From: Eubacteriales bacterium
GTDB taxonomy: Bacteria > Bacillota > Clostridia > Lachnospirales > Lachnospiraceae
Assembly: GCA_030536575.1 (NCBI GenBank)
Contig: JAUNPS010000028.1
Coordinates: 1-64,000, forward strand
Length of the DNA stretch: 64,000 nt
Reading direction: 5' to 3'
This document shows positions 29,930 through 39,320 of the stretch, in pieces. Under the pieces are notes generated by a model. The model saw only the letters and a list, made by a program, of their open reading frames with translations. It ran no database searches and was not told the DNA's origin. The translations under genes were made by a program, and so were the position numbers. Position 1 is the stretch's first letter; the number at the start of each line of letters is the position of its first letter.

Positions 29930-30895
29930 CTATGCGCATGGGGCGGTTTTCCGCGCGGTCACGGAAACCCATTCGCCCTGGTGCGTCACTTCCACGACTT
30001 CCAGGCCTGCCGCCTTCACAGCCTCCACAACGGTTTCTTCTTTGTCGTCGATGATTCCGGAAGTAATGTAGATCCCTCCCGTCTTTAACTGATGGCAGAT
30101 CACCGGCGTCAGCGGAACAAGCACGTCCGCCAGGATATTCGCCGCAACAATGTCGTATTTTTCATAGCCGACCTGATCCTGGACGGCCTTGTCGTCGATG
30201 ATGTTTCCAATCAGGACATCCATGCCGCCCTCTGGAATCTCATTGACTTCCAGATTTTCTTTTGTGGCAGAAATCGCGCAGGGATCCAGGTCGGTTCCTA
30301 CTGCGTGCTTCGCACCCAATTTCAGGGCGACGATGGAAAGGATTCCGCTTCCGGTTCCTACGTCCAGAAGTTCCGTTTCCGGGGTTACGTATTTTTTGAG
30401 CTGGCGCATGCAGAGCTGCGTCGTCTCGTGCATGCCGGTGCCAAAGGCGGTGCCTGGGTCGATGTGGATGATCATTTTCTCCGCGTCTTCCGCTTTTACT
30501 TCTTCCCAGGAGGGGATGATCAGGATATCGTCCACATAGAACTGATGGAAATACTGTTTCCAGTTATTGATCCAGTCTTTGTCTTCGGTCTGGGATTCGG
30601 TGATCGTCCCTTCTCCAATGTCCACGAACTGTCTCAGTTCTTCCAGGGCTTCCCGGACATTTGCCAGGAGGGCTTCTTTATCCGCGTCTTCCTCTACGTA
30701 GAAGTTCAGGTAGGCGATCCCGTCGTCTGCCGGGCCCTCCGGAAGGATATCTACGAACATCTGCTGTTTGTCTGACTCGGTGAGGGGGACTTTGTCTTCG
30801 ATTTCGACGCCCTCGACGCCCGCTTCGGCCAGGGTGGAGATCACAATGTCTTCCACCTCGGAACGTGTTTTCAGGGTAAATTTATTCCATTTCAT
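29930..30895 (-). CDS. prmA: Ribosomal protein L11 methyltransferase PrmA
   Basis: Trimethylates amino groups of ribosomal protein L11. 321 aa from ATG 30895 (MKWNKFTLKTRSEVED), the family N-terminus, with GGAGAG 9 nt upstream; the longer frame adds nine unsupported residues. A ferredoxin-like L11-binding domain (about 1-110) precedes a Rossmann domain with LLDVGTGSGILSIVALKLG and VAANILADVLVPL. First gene of the prmA-rsmE-desulfurase-thiI run. Confidence 0.95.
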   Translation of the reverse strand: MKWNKFTLKTRSEVEDIVISTLAEAGVEGVEIEDKVPLTESDKQQMFVDILPEGPADDGIAYLNFYVEEDADKEALLANVREALEELRQFVDIGEGTITESQTEDKDWINNWKQYFHQFYVDDILIIPSWEEVKAEDAEKMIIHIDPGTAFGTGMHETTQLCMRQLKKYVTPETELLDVGTGSGILSIVALKLGAKHAVGTDLDPCAISATKENLEVNEIPEGGMDVLIGNIIDDKAVQDQVGYEKYDIVAANILADVLVPLTPVICHQLKTGGIYITSGIIDDKEETVVEAVKAAGLEVVEVTHQGEWVSVTARKTAPCA

Positions 30896-30995
30896 ATTTT
30901 CTACTCTCCATTCTGCGCCCATTATCGACTATTCTAGCACAGAACCGCCGTCACCGCAAGCATGAGAAAGCGGATTGCTGCACTTGCCGCCGCCC

Positions 30996-31096
30996 GTTAC
31001 AGTTCACACCTATGCCAGCCTTAACCATTTTACCACATAAACTGTAACCGGACGCCACTGTTCAGACGAAAACCTTTCGGGGAACGGGGCAACGTC
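30996..31096. repeat. Copy of a dispersed intergenic repeat, with an inverted end at 31264-31284
   Basis: TTACAGTTCACACCTATGCC at 30997 starts a block matching 24718-24826. The sequence AGCTGGCGATGTGTGAACTG at 31264 is the near-exact reverse complement of the element start at 24718, so the 30997-31284 stretch is bounded by inverted ends. This is most of the 495-bp gap between prmA and the secreted-protein gene; no coding sequence is supported in it. Confidence 0.5.
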
Positions 31097-31326
31097 ATCA
31101 CCAAGCTTCCCCTAACTGCGACTAGGACGCTCAGGAATGCCTTCGCGCCCAAGTCTTAGTAAGGGGCGATCTCGCCTCTTCCTAAGTGCGCCCCTCGAAA
31201 AACGTCCCCGAAAGCTTTCCATCTTCCCAGCGTCTGTATGATAGCTGTCTGGTAAACACCGAAAAGCTGGCGATGTGTGAACTGGAACCCGCCCCGTCCT
31301 GCGCAGATGTGAATTTGAACATTTCC

Positions 31327-31355
31327 TTGACATTTTCCGGATTTTATTCTAAAAT
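31327..31355 (+). promoter_or_regulatory. Promoter of the secreted-protein gene
   Basis: TTGACA (31327-31332), 17 nt, TAAAAT (31350-31355), 36 bp before the ATG. Confidence 0.8.
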
Positions 31356-31390
31356 TTTCTTGAAAGAAAAGAATAAAGGAGGAAGTGTTT

Positions 31391-32158
31391 ATGAAATTTA
31401 CGAAAAAACTGTCAACTTTTGCCGCAGCACTCGTTTTCTGCCTCGGCATCCTTCTGTGCGCCAGCCTGGAAACCCAAGCCGCCAGCAGCATCCCGACCAA
31501 AACCCGCATTTATGCAGGAGGCGTCAACAGCTACGCGCTGGAATTCTCCCTTCCGAAAGTCGGCGACACCATCAAGAACTTAAAGTCCAACAGTAAGTAC
31601 CTGCTTTTGAAGCAGACCCGTACCTCGGTCTCCAAAAGCTCCTACAGCGGCGACTCGAATGAAGTCACCATTGGCATGTTCGCAAAAAAAGAAGGCACCT
31701 ACAAAGTTTCTTTTGACATTTACCGAAATGGTAAAAAATACACGAAAAAAACTATTACGGTCTACGCGAAAAACGACAGTCCGATCAAAACCTGCAAATT
31801 TAGCTGCTCCAGAAACGCCTACGGCCTGACCACGGCCAAAACTTCGACCGTCAAAGTCACCATGAATAAAGGTTATACCCTGAAAAAGATCGAAGTCGGC
31901 ACCATCAAAACCACAAGCAAAGTCCCTGGAACCGTAAGCAGCGAGTACGTTTACAAAACCATCAAAAACGGTGGGAAATTCACCCTTGGCACGAAACCTT
32001 ATACCTCATCCGGCGAGAGTGGTTCCCTGTCCAGCGATTACTATTATAAATATTCCTCCACCGATATGATCGCTACTACGGTAATCCGTATCACCTATGT
32101 TGACAAGTATACCAAGACGCAGGAAACCGTTAATTATAGCCTGGCACGCTACGCATAA
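31391..32158 (+). CDS. Secreted protein of unknown function
   Basis: 255 aa with a clear signal peptide (KKLSTFAAALVFCLGILLCA, cleavage likely after TQAAS). The mature part is Lys/Thr/Ser/Tyr-rich and predicted all-beta, with regular strand patterns around YKVSFDIYRNGKKYTKKTITV (residues about 104-124) like an immunoglobulin-type extracellular domain; no catalytic motif or wall anchor is visible. ATG 31391 has GGAGG 8 nt upstream; the GTG at 31385 is too close to the ribosome-binding site. It has its own promoter and terminator. I do not recognise a named family. Confidence 0.85.
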   Translation: MKFTKKLSTFAAALVFCLGILLCASLETQAASSIPTKTRIYAGGVNSYALEFSLPKVGDTIKNLKSNSKYLLLKQTRTSVSKSSYSGDSNEVTIGMFAKKEGTYKVSFDIYRNGKKYTKKTITVYAKNDSPIKTCKFSCSRNAYGLTTAKTSTVKVTMNKGYTLKKIEVGTIKTTSKVPGTVSSEYVYKTIKNGGKFTLGTKPYTSSGESGSLSSDYYYKYSSTDMIATTVIRITYVDKYTKTQETVNYSLARYA

Positions 32159-32165
32159 AAAGTTT

Positions 32166-32199
32166 AAAGGGCCGGCGCCCCACGACGCCAGCCCTTTTT
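32166..32199. terminator. Bidirectional terminator between the secreted-protein gene and polC
   Basis: AAAGGGCCGGCG pairs with CGCCAGCCCTTT with one mismatch; T-rich on the plus strand (TTTTTC) and A/T-rich on the other. It serves the plus-strand gene and lies next to the polC stop. Confidence 0.85.
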
Positions 32200-32200
32200 C

Positions 32201-35200
32201 TTACGCAAAATCAAACAGCGACAACTGATTCGACTCCGGCATCTCCCCCAGAATTCCCAGATCATCCATCAAATCAATGACCTTCTTCGTCGCCTTCGTC
32301 CGCGCCCGCATATCATCCTTCGACAAAAACGGCCCGTTCTTCGCCGCCTCCACCACCGTATCCGCCGCGCCGTCCCCCATGCCCTCAATGGTGCTCAGGG
32401 CCGGCATCAGCTTCCCGTCAATGATCTGGAAACGGTTCGCCTCCACCCGGTACAGATCCACCGGCGTAAACTCGAAGCCCCGCGCGTACATTTCCCGTAC
32501 AATCTTCATATCCTTGTACGTATCCTGCTCCTTTTTCGAGAGCGTATCCATCCGCTTCTCGTATTCTCTCATATAATACAGCAGCTTTTCCTGCCCCTGG
32601 CACATCAGCTCATAGCTGAACGCCGACGCGCGGATGCTGAAATACGCCGCATAATAAGCCAGCGGATAAAAAACCTTGCAATACGCAATGCGGTAAGCCA
32701 TCATAACATATGCCGCGGCATGCGCTTTCGGGAACATGTACTTGATCTTTTTGCAGGACCAGATGTACCAGTCCGGCACATCATGCTTCTTCATCTCTTC
32801 TTCCCACTGGGGCTTTAAGCCCTTGCCCTTCCGGACGCTCTCCATGATCGTAAAGGCCTCCTCACTGTCCAGCCCCTTCTGGATCAGGTAAGTCATGATA
32901 TCGTCACGGGTACAGATGGCCGTGGAAATGGTCGCCTTTCCGTCCTGGATCAGCGTCTGCGCATTTCCCAGCCACACATCCGTCCCATGGGAAAGCCCCG
33001 AAATCCGCACCAGATCTGAAAAGCTCTGGGGCTTTGTATCCATCAGCATCTGAATAACAAAATCCGTCCCAAACTCCGGAATTCCAAGTGCCCCAAGGGG
33101 ACAGCCGATCTCCTCCGGCGTCACTCCCAGGGCCTGTGTGCTGGTAAACAGGGACATAACCTCCTGGTCATCCAGGGGAATTTTCTTCGCGTCCAGACCC
33201 GTCAGATCCTCCAGCATCCGGATCATGGTCGGATCATCGTGTCCCAGAATATCCAGTTTTAACAGGTTGTGGTCAATGGAATGGTAATCAAAATGCGTCG
33301 TAATGATATCCGTCGTCATATCATTGGCCGGATGCTGCACCGGCGTGAAGGAATGGATTTCCTCCCCCAGCGGGAGCACGATGATGCCCCCCGGATGCTG
33401 CCCGGTTGTCCGCCGCACGCCCACACATCCCTGGACAATGCGGTTGATCTCGCAGACCCTTTTCCGCTCGCCCCGTTCCTCGTAATAATTTTTCACATAG
33501 CCGAACGCCGTCTTATCCGCCAGCGTACCGATGGTTCCGGCCCGGAAGGTCTGGCCCTTTCCGAAAATAACCTCCGTATAACGGTGCGCATTTCCCTGGT
33601 AGTCCCCGGAAAAGTTCAGGTCAATATCCGGCTCTTTATTCCCCTTAAATCCAAGGAACGTCTCAAAGGGGATATCAAACCCTTCCTTTCTGAGCGCCGC
33701 GCCGCAGACCGGGCAGATCTTATCGGGCATGTCACACCCGGCCCGGCCCGAATAAGCCTTCACATCCTCGGAATCGAAATCGCTGTAATGGCAGTTTTCG
33801 CAGTAATAATGTGGTCTCAGCGGATTGACCTCGGTAATTCCGGCCATGGTCGCTACGAAGGAGGAACCGACCGAACCACGGGAACCTACCAGGTAGCCGT
33901 CCTCATTGGACTTCCATACCAGTTTCTGCGCAATGATGTACATTACGGCGAATCCATTCGAAATAATGGAGTTCAGCTCCCGCTCCAGGCGCTCTGTCAC
34001 CACTTCCGGAAGCTCATCCCCGTAAATTTCGTGCGCACGGTTATAGCAGATCTGACGCAATGTTTTATCGGAATCCGGGATCACCGGCGGGCACTTATCC
34101 GGCCTGACCGGAGAAATCTTTTCGCACATATCCGCAATTTTCCGGGTATTCGTGATCACGACCTCCTCGGCCTTCTCGCTTCCCAGATAGGCGAACTCCT
34201 TCAGCATCTCTTCCGTGGTGCGCAGAAACAGCGGAGCCTGCTCGTCGCTGTCCTTAAAGCCCTTGCCCGCCATGATGATCCGCCGGTAAACCTCGTCCTC
34301 CGGATTCATGAAATGGACGTCGCAGGTCGCCACCACCGGCTTCCCGAACTGCTCGCCAAGCTTCACAATCCGCTTATTGATATCGATCAGTTCCTGCTCG
34401 CTTCCCACCAGCGGGTCGTCTCCCCGGAGCATAAACGCATTGTTCCCCAGGGGCTGGATTTCCAGATAATCATAAAAATTCACCAGACGGGCAATCTCCT
34501 GCTCCGGCTGATTCCGCAGAACCGCCTGATAAAGCTCCCCGGCTTCGCAGGCGGAACCCAGCAGCAGCCCTTCCCGGTACTTCAAAAATTCGCTCTTGGG
34601 AATGCGCGGCTGTTTCCGGTAATATTTCAAATGGGACATGGACACCAGGCGGTACAGATTCACCCGGCCCACATCGTTTCGCGCCAGAATGATCGCGTGA
34701 TGGGAGGGCAATTTTTTCACCTGCTCCTCGGAAGAACTGGCCAGCGCGTTCACCTCGTCCAGGGTTTTCGCGTCCCGCTCTTCCAGCATGTTCACCAGTT
34801 TGACAAAAATTTCGGCGGTACACCCCGCGTCGTCCACGGCCCGGTGATGGTGATCCAGGGAAATGTTCAGGGCTTTTGCCACCGTATCCAGCTTATAACG
34901 GTTTAACTGCGGCAGCAGGAACCGCGCCAGCGCCACAGTATCCATGACCGTAAAGTCACAGGAAATTCCCTGCCGTTCGCAGTTCGCCTCGATAAAACTC
35001 ACGTCGAAGGACGCATTGTGCGCCACTAAAACGGCTCCCTCACAGAATTTCAGGAATTCCGGAAGGATGTTTTCGATAACCGGGGCGTCTAAGACCATGT
35101 TGTCGTTAATGCTGGTCAGTTCCTCGATTTTATAGGGAATCGGCACTTCCGGGTTGACGAAGGTACTGAATTTCTCTGTGATCTTTCCGTTTTCCACCTT

Positions 35201-36751
35201 TACCGCGCCGATTTCGATAATGCGGTTGTGAATCGGGCTGAAGCCGGTGGTCTCCAGGTCAAAAACCACGAACGTCCCCTCCAGGCTCTGGTTTTTCGAA
35301 TTCACGACCAGATCCTGCAGATCATCCACCAGATAGGCTTCCGTCCCGTAGATCACCTTAAAAGGCGCGGAAATGTTCTTTAATTCGTCCTTGGAAACCT
35401 CCGGATGTTCCTGCTGGTACTGGTCGCGGTAAGCCCGGTCAATGTCCTCGATCACATGGTTCGCATCCGGGAAAGACTGCACCACGCCGTGGTCGGTGAT
35501 GGCAATGGCCGGCTGGCCCCAGGCATAGGCCCGTTTCACCAGGTCTTTCACATCCGTTACGCCGTCCATATCGCTCATTTTCGTATGGCAATGGAGCTCC
35601 ACCCGCTTTTCCGGACTCGTGTCTGTCCGCCCGGTACGGAAATCCGGAATCTTCTTAATCCCGACCACCGAACCGATGGTGAGCTGGCCGTCGAACCGGT
35701 CAATCGTAGTGACGCCCTTAATCTTGTAAAAGCCGCCCTTTTTCAATCCCTCCAGAATCTCGCCGACCTGGTCGTTTCTGGCAAACATTTTTACCACAAT
35801 GGTATCGGTAAAGTCGGTAATTTCGATCATCAGGATGGTCTTTTCGTTTCGGATTTCCCGCTTTTCCAGGCTTTGGATCTGGCCGCGGATGACAATTTCG
35901 CCCATCTCGCTGACGATCTGTTCCATCGCAAGGGCTTCTTCCTCGAAATCCCTTCCGTAGACCACATCCGGATTGTCGGAACGCTTGACGGCTCTCTGAT
36001 AGCCTCCGCCGGAAAAACCGCCTTTTTTATTCTCGTCGCGTTTAAACCCGCCGGAAGGTTTCCCGGTAAATCCGGCTGCCGGTGCGCCCGCTGCCGCGGC
36101 GGCCGCTTCTTTCTCCTTCTTCTCTTCTCTGCGGGCTTCCCGCTCTTCGGCGTGCTCCTTCCGGGTGGCGGCCACCCGGTTTACGATGGCGTCCACTTCC
36201 TGCTGGATGCGGATCTCGCCGTTCCGCCTGGCCTTGCTCTCTTCCGGCTCCTTCATCTTCACATGAATTTTCAGAGACATGCCGCAGCGCTCGCAGAAAA
36301 TTTTCTCCAGAACCCGTACCAGCTCCTCCGCTTTGCCCTCGGCCACCACGGAGTCCTCCAGGGTCATTTCCAGCTCATCCTCTGCCGTGAAGACCAGTTC
36401 TGCCTGCCGAAAGAGATTATATTCGAAAATATTGTAATGCTTCAGCTCCTCCAGGATGCTGTCCTTGTAGGCATCCATCAGCTTTTCCGCCGTGTACTGG
36501 CGGGACAGGGTAAATTTCTCCAGAACCTGCACCTTCATCGGGACTTCCGGGAAAATCTGGGTACGGATGGCCTTTTCCACCTCGTACACGCTTTTCTTTT
36601 TGATCAGCTTTTCGCTTCGCAGGTACACCTTTAACTGATCTTTCGCCCGCGTCATGGAAACCTTCGTCACCACAGCCTGGCCGAAGAGACCCCGGAGGCT
36701 CTCGCCGATCTCCAGGGTCGGAAACACGTCAAAAAATAATTTTTCAGTCAT
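32201..36751 (-). CDS. polC: DNA polymerase III PolC-type alpha subunit
   Basis: Replicative polymerase of low-GC Gram-positives with built-in 3'-5' proofreading. About 1516 aa from ATG 36751 (MTEKLFFDVFP), which overlaps the ispG stop by 8 nt. Order: N-terminal domain; a charged, Ala- then Gly/Lys-rich linker near 205-250; OB domain; PHP domain (VELHCHTKMSDMDGV near 385) split by the DEDD exonuclease (FVVFDLETTGFSPIHNRIIE near 494); then the polymerase core with EPDIDLNFSGDYQGNAHRYT and C-terminal helix-hairpin-helix region. The linker makes it somewhat longer than the usual 1430-1450 aa. Confidence 0.97.
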   Translation of the reverse strand: MTEKLFFDVFPTLEIGESLRGLFGQAVVTKVSMTRAKDQLKVYLRSEKLIKKKSVYEVEKAIRTQIFPEVPMKVQVLEKFTLSRQYTAEKLMDAYKDSILEELKHYNIFEYNLFRQAELVFTAEDELEMTLEDSVVAEGKAEELVRVLEKIFCERCGMSLKIHVKMKEPEESKARRNGEIRIQQEVDAIVNRVAATRKEHAEEREARREEKKEKEAAAAAAGAPAAGFTGKPSGGFKRDENKKGGFSGGGYQRAVKRSDNPDVVYGRDFEEEALAMEQIVSEMGEIVIRGQIQSLEKREIRNEKTILMIEITDFTDTIVVKMFARNDQVGEILEGLKKGGFYKIKGVTTIDRFDGQLTIGSVVGIKKIPDFRTGRTDTSPEKRVELHCHTKMSDMDGVTDVKDLVKRAYAWGQPAIAITDHGVVQSFPDANHVIEDIDRAYRDQYQQEHPEVSKDELKNISAPFKVIYGTEAYLVDDLQDLVVNSKNQSLEGTFVVFDLETTGFSPIHNRIIEIGAVKVENGKITEKFSTFVNPEVPIPYKIEELTSINDNMVLDAPVIENILPEFLKFCEGAVLVAHNASFDVSFIEANCERQGISCDFTVMDTVALARFLLPQLNRYKLDTVAKALNISLDHHHRAVDDAGCTAEIFVKLVNMLEERDAKTLDEVNALASSSEEQVKKLPSHHAIILARNDVGRVNLYRLVSMSHLKYYRKQPRIPKSEFLKYREGLLLGSACEAGELYQAVLRNQPEQEIARLVNFYDYLEIQPLGNNAFMLRGDDPLVGSEQELIDINKRIVKLGEQFGKPVVATCDVHFMNPEDEVYRRIIMAGKGFKDSDEQAPLFLRTTEEMLKEFAYLGSEKAEEVVITNTRKIADMCEKISPVRPDKCPPVIPDSDKTLRQICYNRAHEIYGDELPEVVTERLERELNSIISNGFAVMYIIAQKLVWKSNEDGYLVGSRGSVGSSFVATMAGITEVNPLRPHYYCENCHYSDFDSEDVKAYSGRAGCDMPDKICPVCGAALRKEGFDIPFETFLGFKGNKEPDIDLNFSGDYQGNAHRYTEVIFGKGQTFRAGTIGTLADKTAFGYVKNYYEERGERKRVCEINRIVQGCVGVRRTTGQHPGGIIVLPLGEEIHSFTPVQHPANDMTTDIITTHFDYHSIDHNLLKLDILGHDDPTMIRMLEDLTGLDAKKIPLDDQEVMSLFTSTQALGVTPEEIGCPLGALGIPEFGTDFVIQMLMDTKPQSFSDLVRISGLSHGTDVWLGNAQTLIQDGKATISTAICTRDDIMTYLIQKGLDSEEAFTIMESVRKGKGLKPQWEEEMKKHDVPDWYIWSCKKIKYMFPKAHAAAYVMMAYRIAYCKVFYPLAYYAAYFSIRASAFSYELMCQGQEKLLYYMREYEKRMDTLSKKEQDTYKDMKIVREMYARGFEFTPVDLYRVEANRFQIIDGKLMPALSTIEGMGDGAADTVVEAAKNGPFLSKDDMRARTKATKKVIDLMDDLGILGEMPESNQLSLFDFA

Positions 36752-37805
36752 TCCAATGCAGCAGCTCCTCACGCAATACCGCCAAAAGCTGGTCTTCGGG
36801 CACCTTCCGGACGACCTCGCCCTTCTTGATCAGCAGTCCTTCGCCCACGCCTCCGGCAATCCCGATATCCGCTTCCTTCGCTTCGCCGGGGCCGTTTACC
36901 ACGCAGCCCATCACGGCGACTTTCAGATCCAGCGGAATGTCGGCAACCATGTTTTCCACCTGGTTTGCCAGGCCGATCAGGTCGATGCGGGTGCGCCCGC
37001 AGGTGGGACAGGATACCACTTCGATGCCCCCTTTTCGCAGGCCCAGGGTTCGCAGAATCAGCTTCGCCGACTTGATCTCTTCCAACGGGTCGCCGGTCAG
37101 AGAAACGCGGATGGTGTCGCCGATTCCTTTCGACAGGATCAGGGCCAGGCCCACGGAGGACTTGATATTTCCGGAAATCAGCGTCCCCGCCTCGGTGATT
37201 CCCACATGCAGGGGATAATTCGTCTGTTCCGCAATCAATTCGTGGGCTTTCGCGCACATCAGCACATCGGAAGATTTGATACTGATCACCAGATTGTCAT
37301 AACCGAAATCTTCGATAATATGTACTTTATCCAGGGCGCTCTCCACAATCCCTTCCGCAGTCACGCCGTGGTATTTTTCCACCAGCTCTTTTTCCAGGGA
37401 TCCGCTGTTTACGCCCACGCGGATAGGAATCTGGCGTTCCTTCGCCACATCGACTACCGCTTTTACCCGGTCGCGGCTGCCAATGTTCCCCGGATTGATG
37501 CGGATTTTGTCCGCGCCGTTTTCCATGGCGGCGATGGCCAGGCGGTAGTCAAAGTGAATGTCCGCCACAAGCGGAATCGTGATCTGCTTTTTAATCTCCT
37601 TTAAAGCGGCAGCCGCTTCCATCGTGGGAACGGCACAGCGGATAATTTCGCAGCCTGCGGCGGTCAGCTTCTGGATTTGTGCAACTGTTTCGGTTACATT
37701 CTCTGTTTTTGTATTTGTCATGGACTGAATCCGGATCGGATTCCCGCCGCCGATCCGGCAGTCTCCGATTTTGATGACTTTCGTATGATCTCGGTACATC
37801 CCCAT
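36744..37805 (-). CDS. ispG: 4-hydroxy-3-methylbut-2-enyl-diphosphate synthase
   Basis: Iron-sulfur enzyme of the MEP isoprenoid pathway (also called GcpE). 353 aa. The N-terminal barrel GDCRIGGGNPIRIQSMTNT is followed by a C-terminal domain whose Cys ligands are in VVSCPTCGRTRIDL and VMGCVVNGPGEAKEADIG. ispG next to polC is a common clostridial order, usually after dxr and rseP; here dihydrofolate reductase and thyA lie upstream instead. Confidence 0.97.
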   Translation of the reverse strand: MGMYRDHTKVIKIGDCRIGGGNPIRIQSMTNTKTENVTETVAQIQKLTAAGCEIIRCAVPTMEAAAALKEIKKQITIPLVADIHFDYRLAIAAMENGADKIRINPGNIGSRDRVKAVVDVAKERQIPIRVGVNSGSLEKELVEKYHGVTAEGIVESALDKVHIIEDFGYDNLVISIKSSDVLMCAKAHELIAEQTNYPLHVGITEAGTLISGNIKSSVGLALILSKGIGDTIRVSLTGDPLEEIKSAKLILRTLGLRKGGIEVVSCPTCGRTRIDLIGLANQVENMVADIPLDLKVAVMGCVVNGPGEAKEADIGIAGGVGEGLLIKKGEVVRKVPEDQLLAVLREELLHWND

Positions 37806-37811
37806 TCTCCT

Positions 37812-38306
37812 TTATGCTTTCTTTTTTTCATACTTCCGGAACACATACTCCAGGTCAAAATAGGTCTGCTCTTCGCTGTCGGCTGTGACCGTCCATTCCG
37901 GCTTTTCGTCCAGGTTCGGAAAATAGGCGTCCGCCTCGTAAGCGTGGTCGATCTTCGTCACATGAACCGTGTCGCAGTAGGGCAGCATCATTTCGTAGAC
38001 GCTGGCCCCGCCGATGATATAGATCTGGCTGCTGTCGTAGTTTTCCAGCTCTTTTAAGAGTTCCTCCTGGCTGTGGACGACAATGGCGTCCTTTACCTGA
38101 TAGTCTTTATCCCTGCTTAAAACAATGTTCGTCCGCTTTTTCAGGGGCTGTCCTCCCGGAAAGCTCTCCAGGGTCTTCCGTCCCATCACCACCACGTTCC
38201 CGGTGGTCGTCTCACGGAAAAACTTCATGTCCGCCGGGATGCTCACCAGCAGCTTGTTATTCAGGCCAATGGCCCAGTTTTTGTCCACCGCAACGATCAT
38301 GTTCAT
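37812..38306 (-). CDS. folA: Dihydrofolate reductase
   Basis: Regenerates tetrahydrofolate with NADPH; needed because ThyA upstream makes dihydrofolate. 164 aa from ATG 38306 (MNMIVAVDKNWAIGLNNKLL), with GGGAGG at 38317-38322, 10 nt away; longer forms add residues not found in the family. NADPH and folate-site motifs VAVDKNWAIG, VVMGRKTLESFPGG and YIIGGASVYEMMLPYCD are intact. It follows thyA by 92 nt and precedes ispG by 6 nt. Confidence 0.95.
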   Translation of the reverse strand: MNMIVAVDKNWAIGLNNKLLVSIPADMKFFRETTTGNVVVMGRKTLESFPGGQPLKKRTNIVLSRDKDYQVKDAIVVHSQEELLKELENYDSSQIYIIGGASVYEMMLPYCDTVHVTKIDHAYEADAYFPNLDEKPEWTVTADSEEQTYFDLEYVFRKYEKKKA

Positions 38307-38398
38307 TCTGTTCATTCCTCCCTTTTTCGTCCACGCCTCCGCCCATCCCGGCATTTTTAGCCGCACATCGAAAGCTGCGTGGATCCCTTTCTTCCTTT

Positions 38399-39247
38399 TT
38401 AAATCGCGATCGGAATATTTTTAATCTGCGGGCCCGTCACATAATCTTCCACATGCAGGTCTTCCACGGTAAAGGCATAGAAATCTTTCACGTCCGGATT
38501 CAGCCACACCTTCGGCGCCGGATGCGGTTCTCTGGAAATCAGTTCCTCCACAAAGGGCACATGTCGGTCATAAATGTGCGCGTCCGCGATCACATGCACC
38601 AGCTCGCCCACATTCATACCGCACACCTGGGCCATCATATGAACCAGGAGCGCATACTGCGCCACATTCCAGTTATTGGCCGCCAGCACGTCCTGGGAGC
38701 GCTGGTTCAGGATCGCGTTCAGCGTCAGCTTCTCCTCGTCTTTTTCCTTCGTCACATTAAACGTCATGCTGTAAGCGCAGGGGTACAGATTCATCTCATG
38801 CAGGTCTGCATGGACATAAATGTTCGTCATGATCCGGCGGCTGTACGGATTATTCTTCAAGTCATAAATCACCCGGTCAACCTGATCCATCATGCCCTCT
38901 TTGTACTGGTGCTTCACGCCAAGCTGATAGCCGTAGGCTTTCCCGATGGAACCCTCCTCGTCCGCCCAGGAATCCCAGATATGGCTCCCTAAATCGTGAA
39001 TATTGTTCGACTTTTTCTGCCAAATCCACAAAAGTTCGTCAAACGCGCTCTTTAACGCCGTCCGGCGCAGGGTCAAGGCCGGAAACTCCTTCCGGAGGTC
39101 ATAGCGGTTTACGACGCCAAAGCGCTTGATCGTGTAGGCGCTGGTGCCGTCTTCCCATTTGGGGCGGACTTTTTCGCCTTCGGTGCTGACGCCGTGATCC
39201 AGGATGTCGCGGCACATATTTATAAAAATCTGGTCTGCGTAGCTCAT
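38399..39247 (-). CDS. thyA: Thymidylate synthase (ThyA type)
   Basis: Methylates dUMP to dTMP using methylene-tetrahydrofolate. 282 aa from ATG 39247 with AAGGAGAAC upstream. Recognisable blocks are the Arg loop, the nucleophile region NLYPCAYSMTFNV (Cys where ThyA usually has PPCH), RSQDVLAANNWNVAQYALL and the dUMP-sugar site HVIADAHIYDRHV. The motif details differ from E. coli ThyA (Ala instead of His after the Cys, Gln in RSxD), placing it in a divergent ThyA branch. Operon with dihydrofolate reductase downstream. Confidence 0.92.
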   Translation of the reverse strand: MSYADQIFINMCRDILDHGVSTEGEKVRPKWEDGTSAYTIKRFGVVNRYDLRKEFPALTLRRTALKSAFDELLWIWQKKSNNIHDLGSHIWDSWADEEGSIGKAYGYQLGVKHQYKEGMMDQVDRVIYDLKNNPYSRRIMTNIYVHADLHEMNLYPCAYSMTFNVTKEKDEEKLTLNAILNQRSQDVLAANNWNVAQYALLVHMMAQVCGMNVGELVHVIADAHIYDRHVPFVEELISREPHPAPKVWLNPDVKDFYAFTVEDLHVEDYVTGPQIKNIPIAI

Positions 39248-39320
39248 GTTTGTTCTCCTTACTTTTTCTATATTCTTCTCGTGTTTCCTTTCTCTGTGCA
39301 GCGAAAAAGGAGCTGTCTGT

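Noticed and set aside
33269..34906. Long plus-strand open frame opposite polC (545 aa)
   Set aside because: Antisense of the polymerase core; no support.
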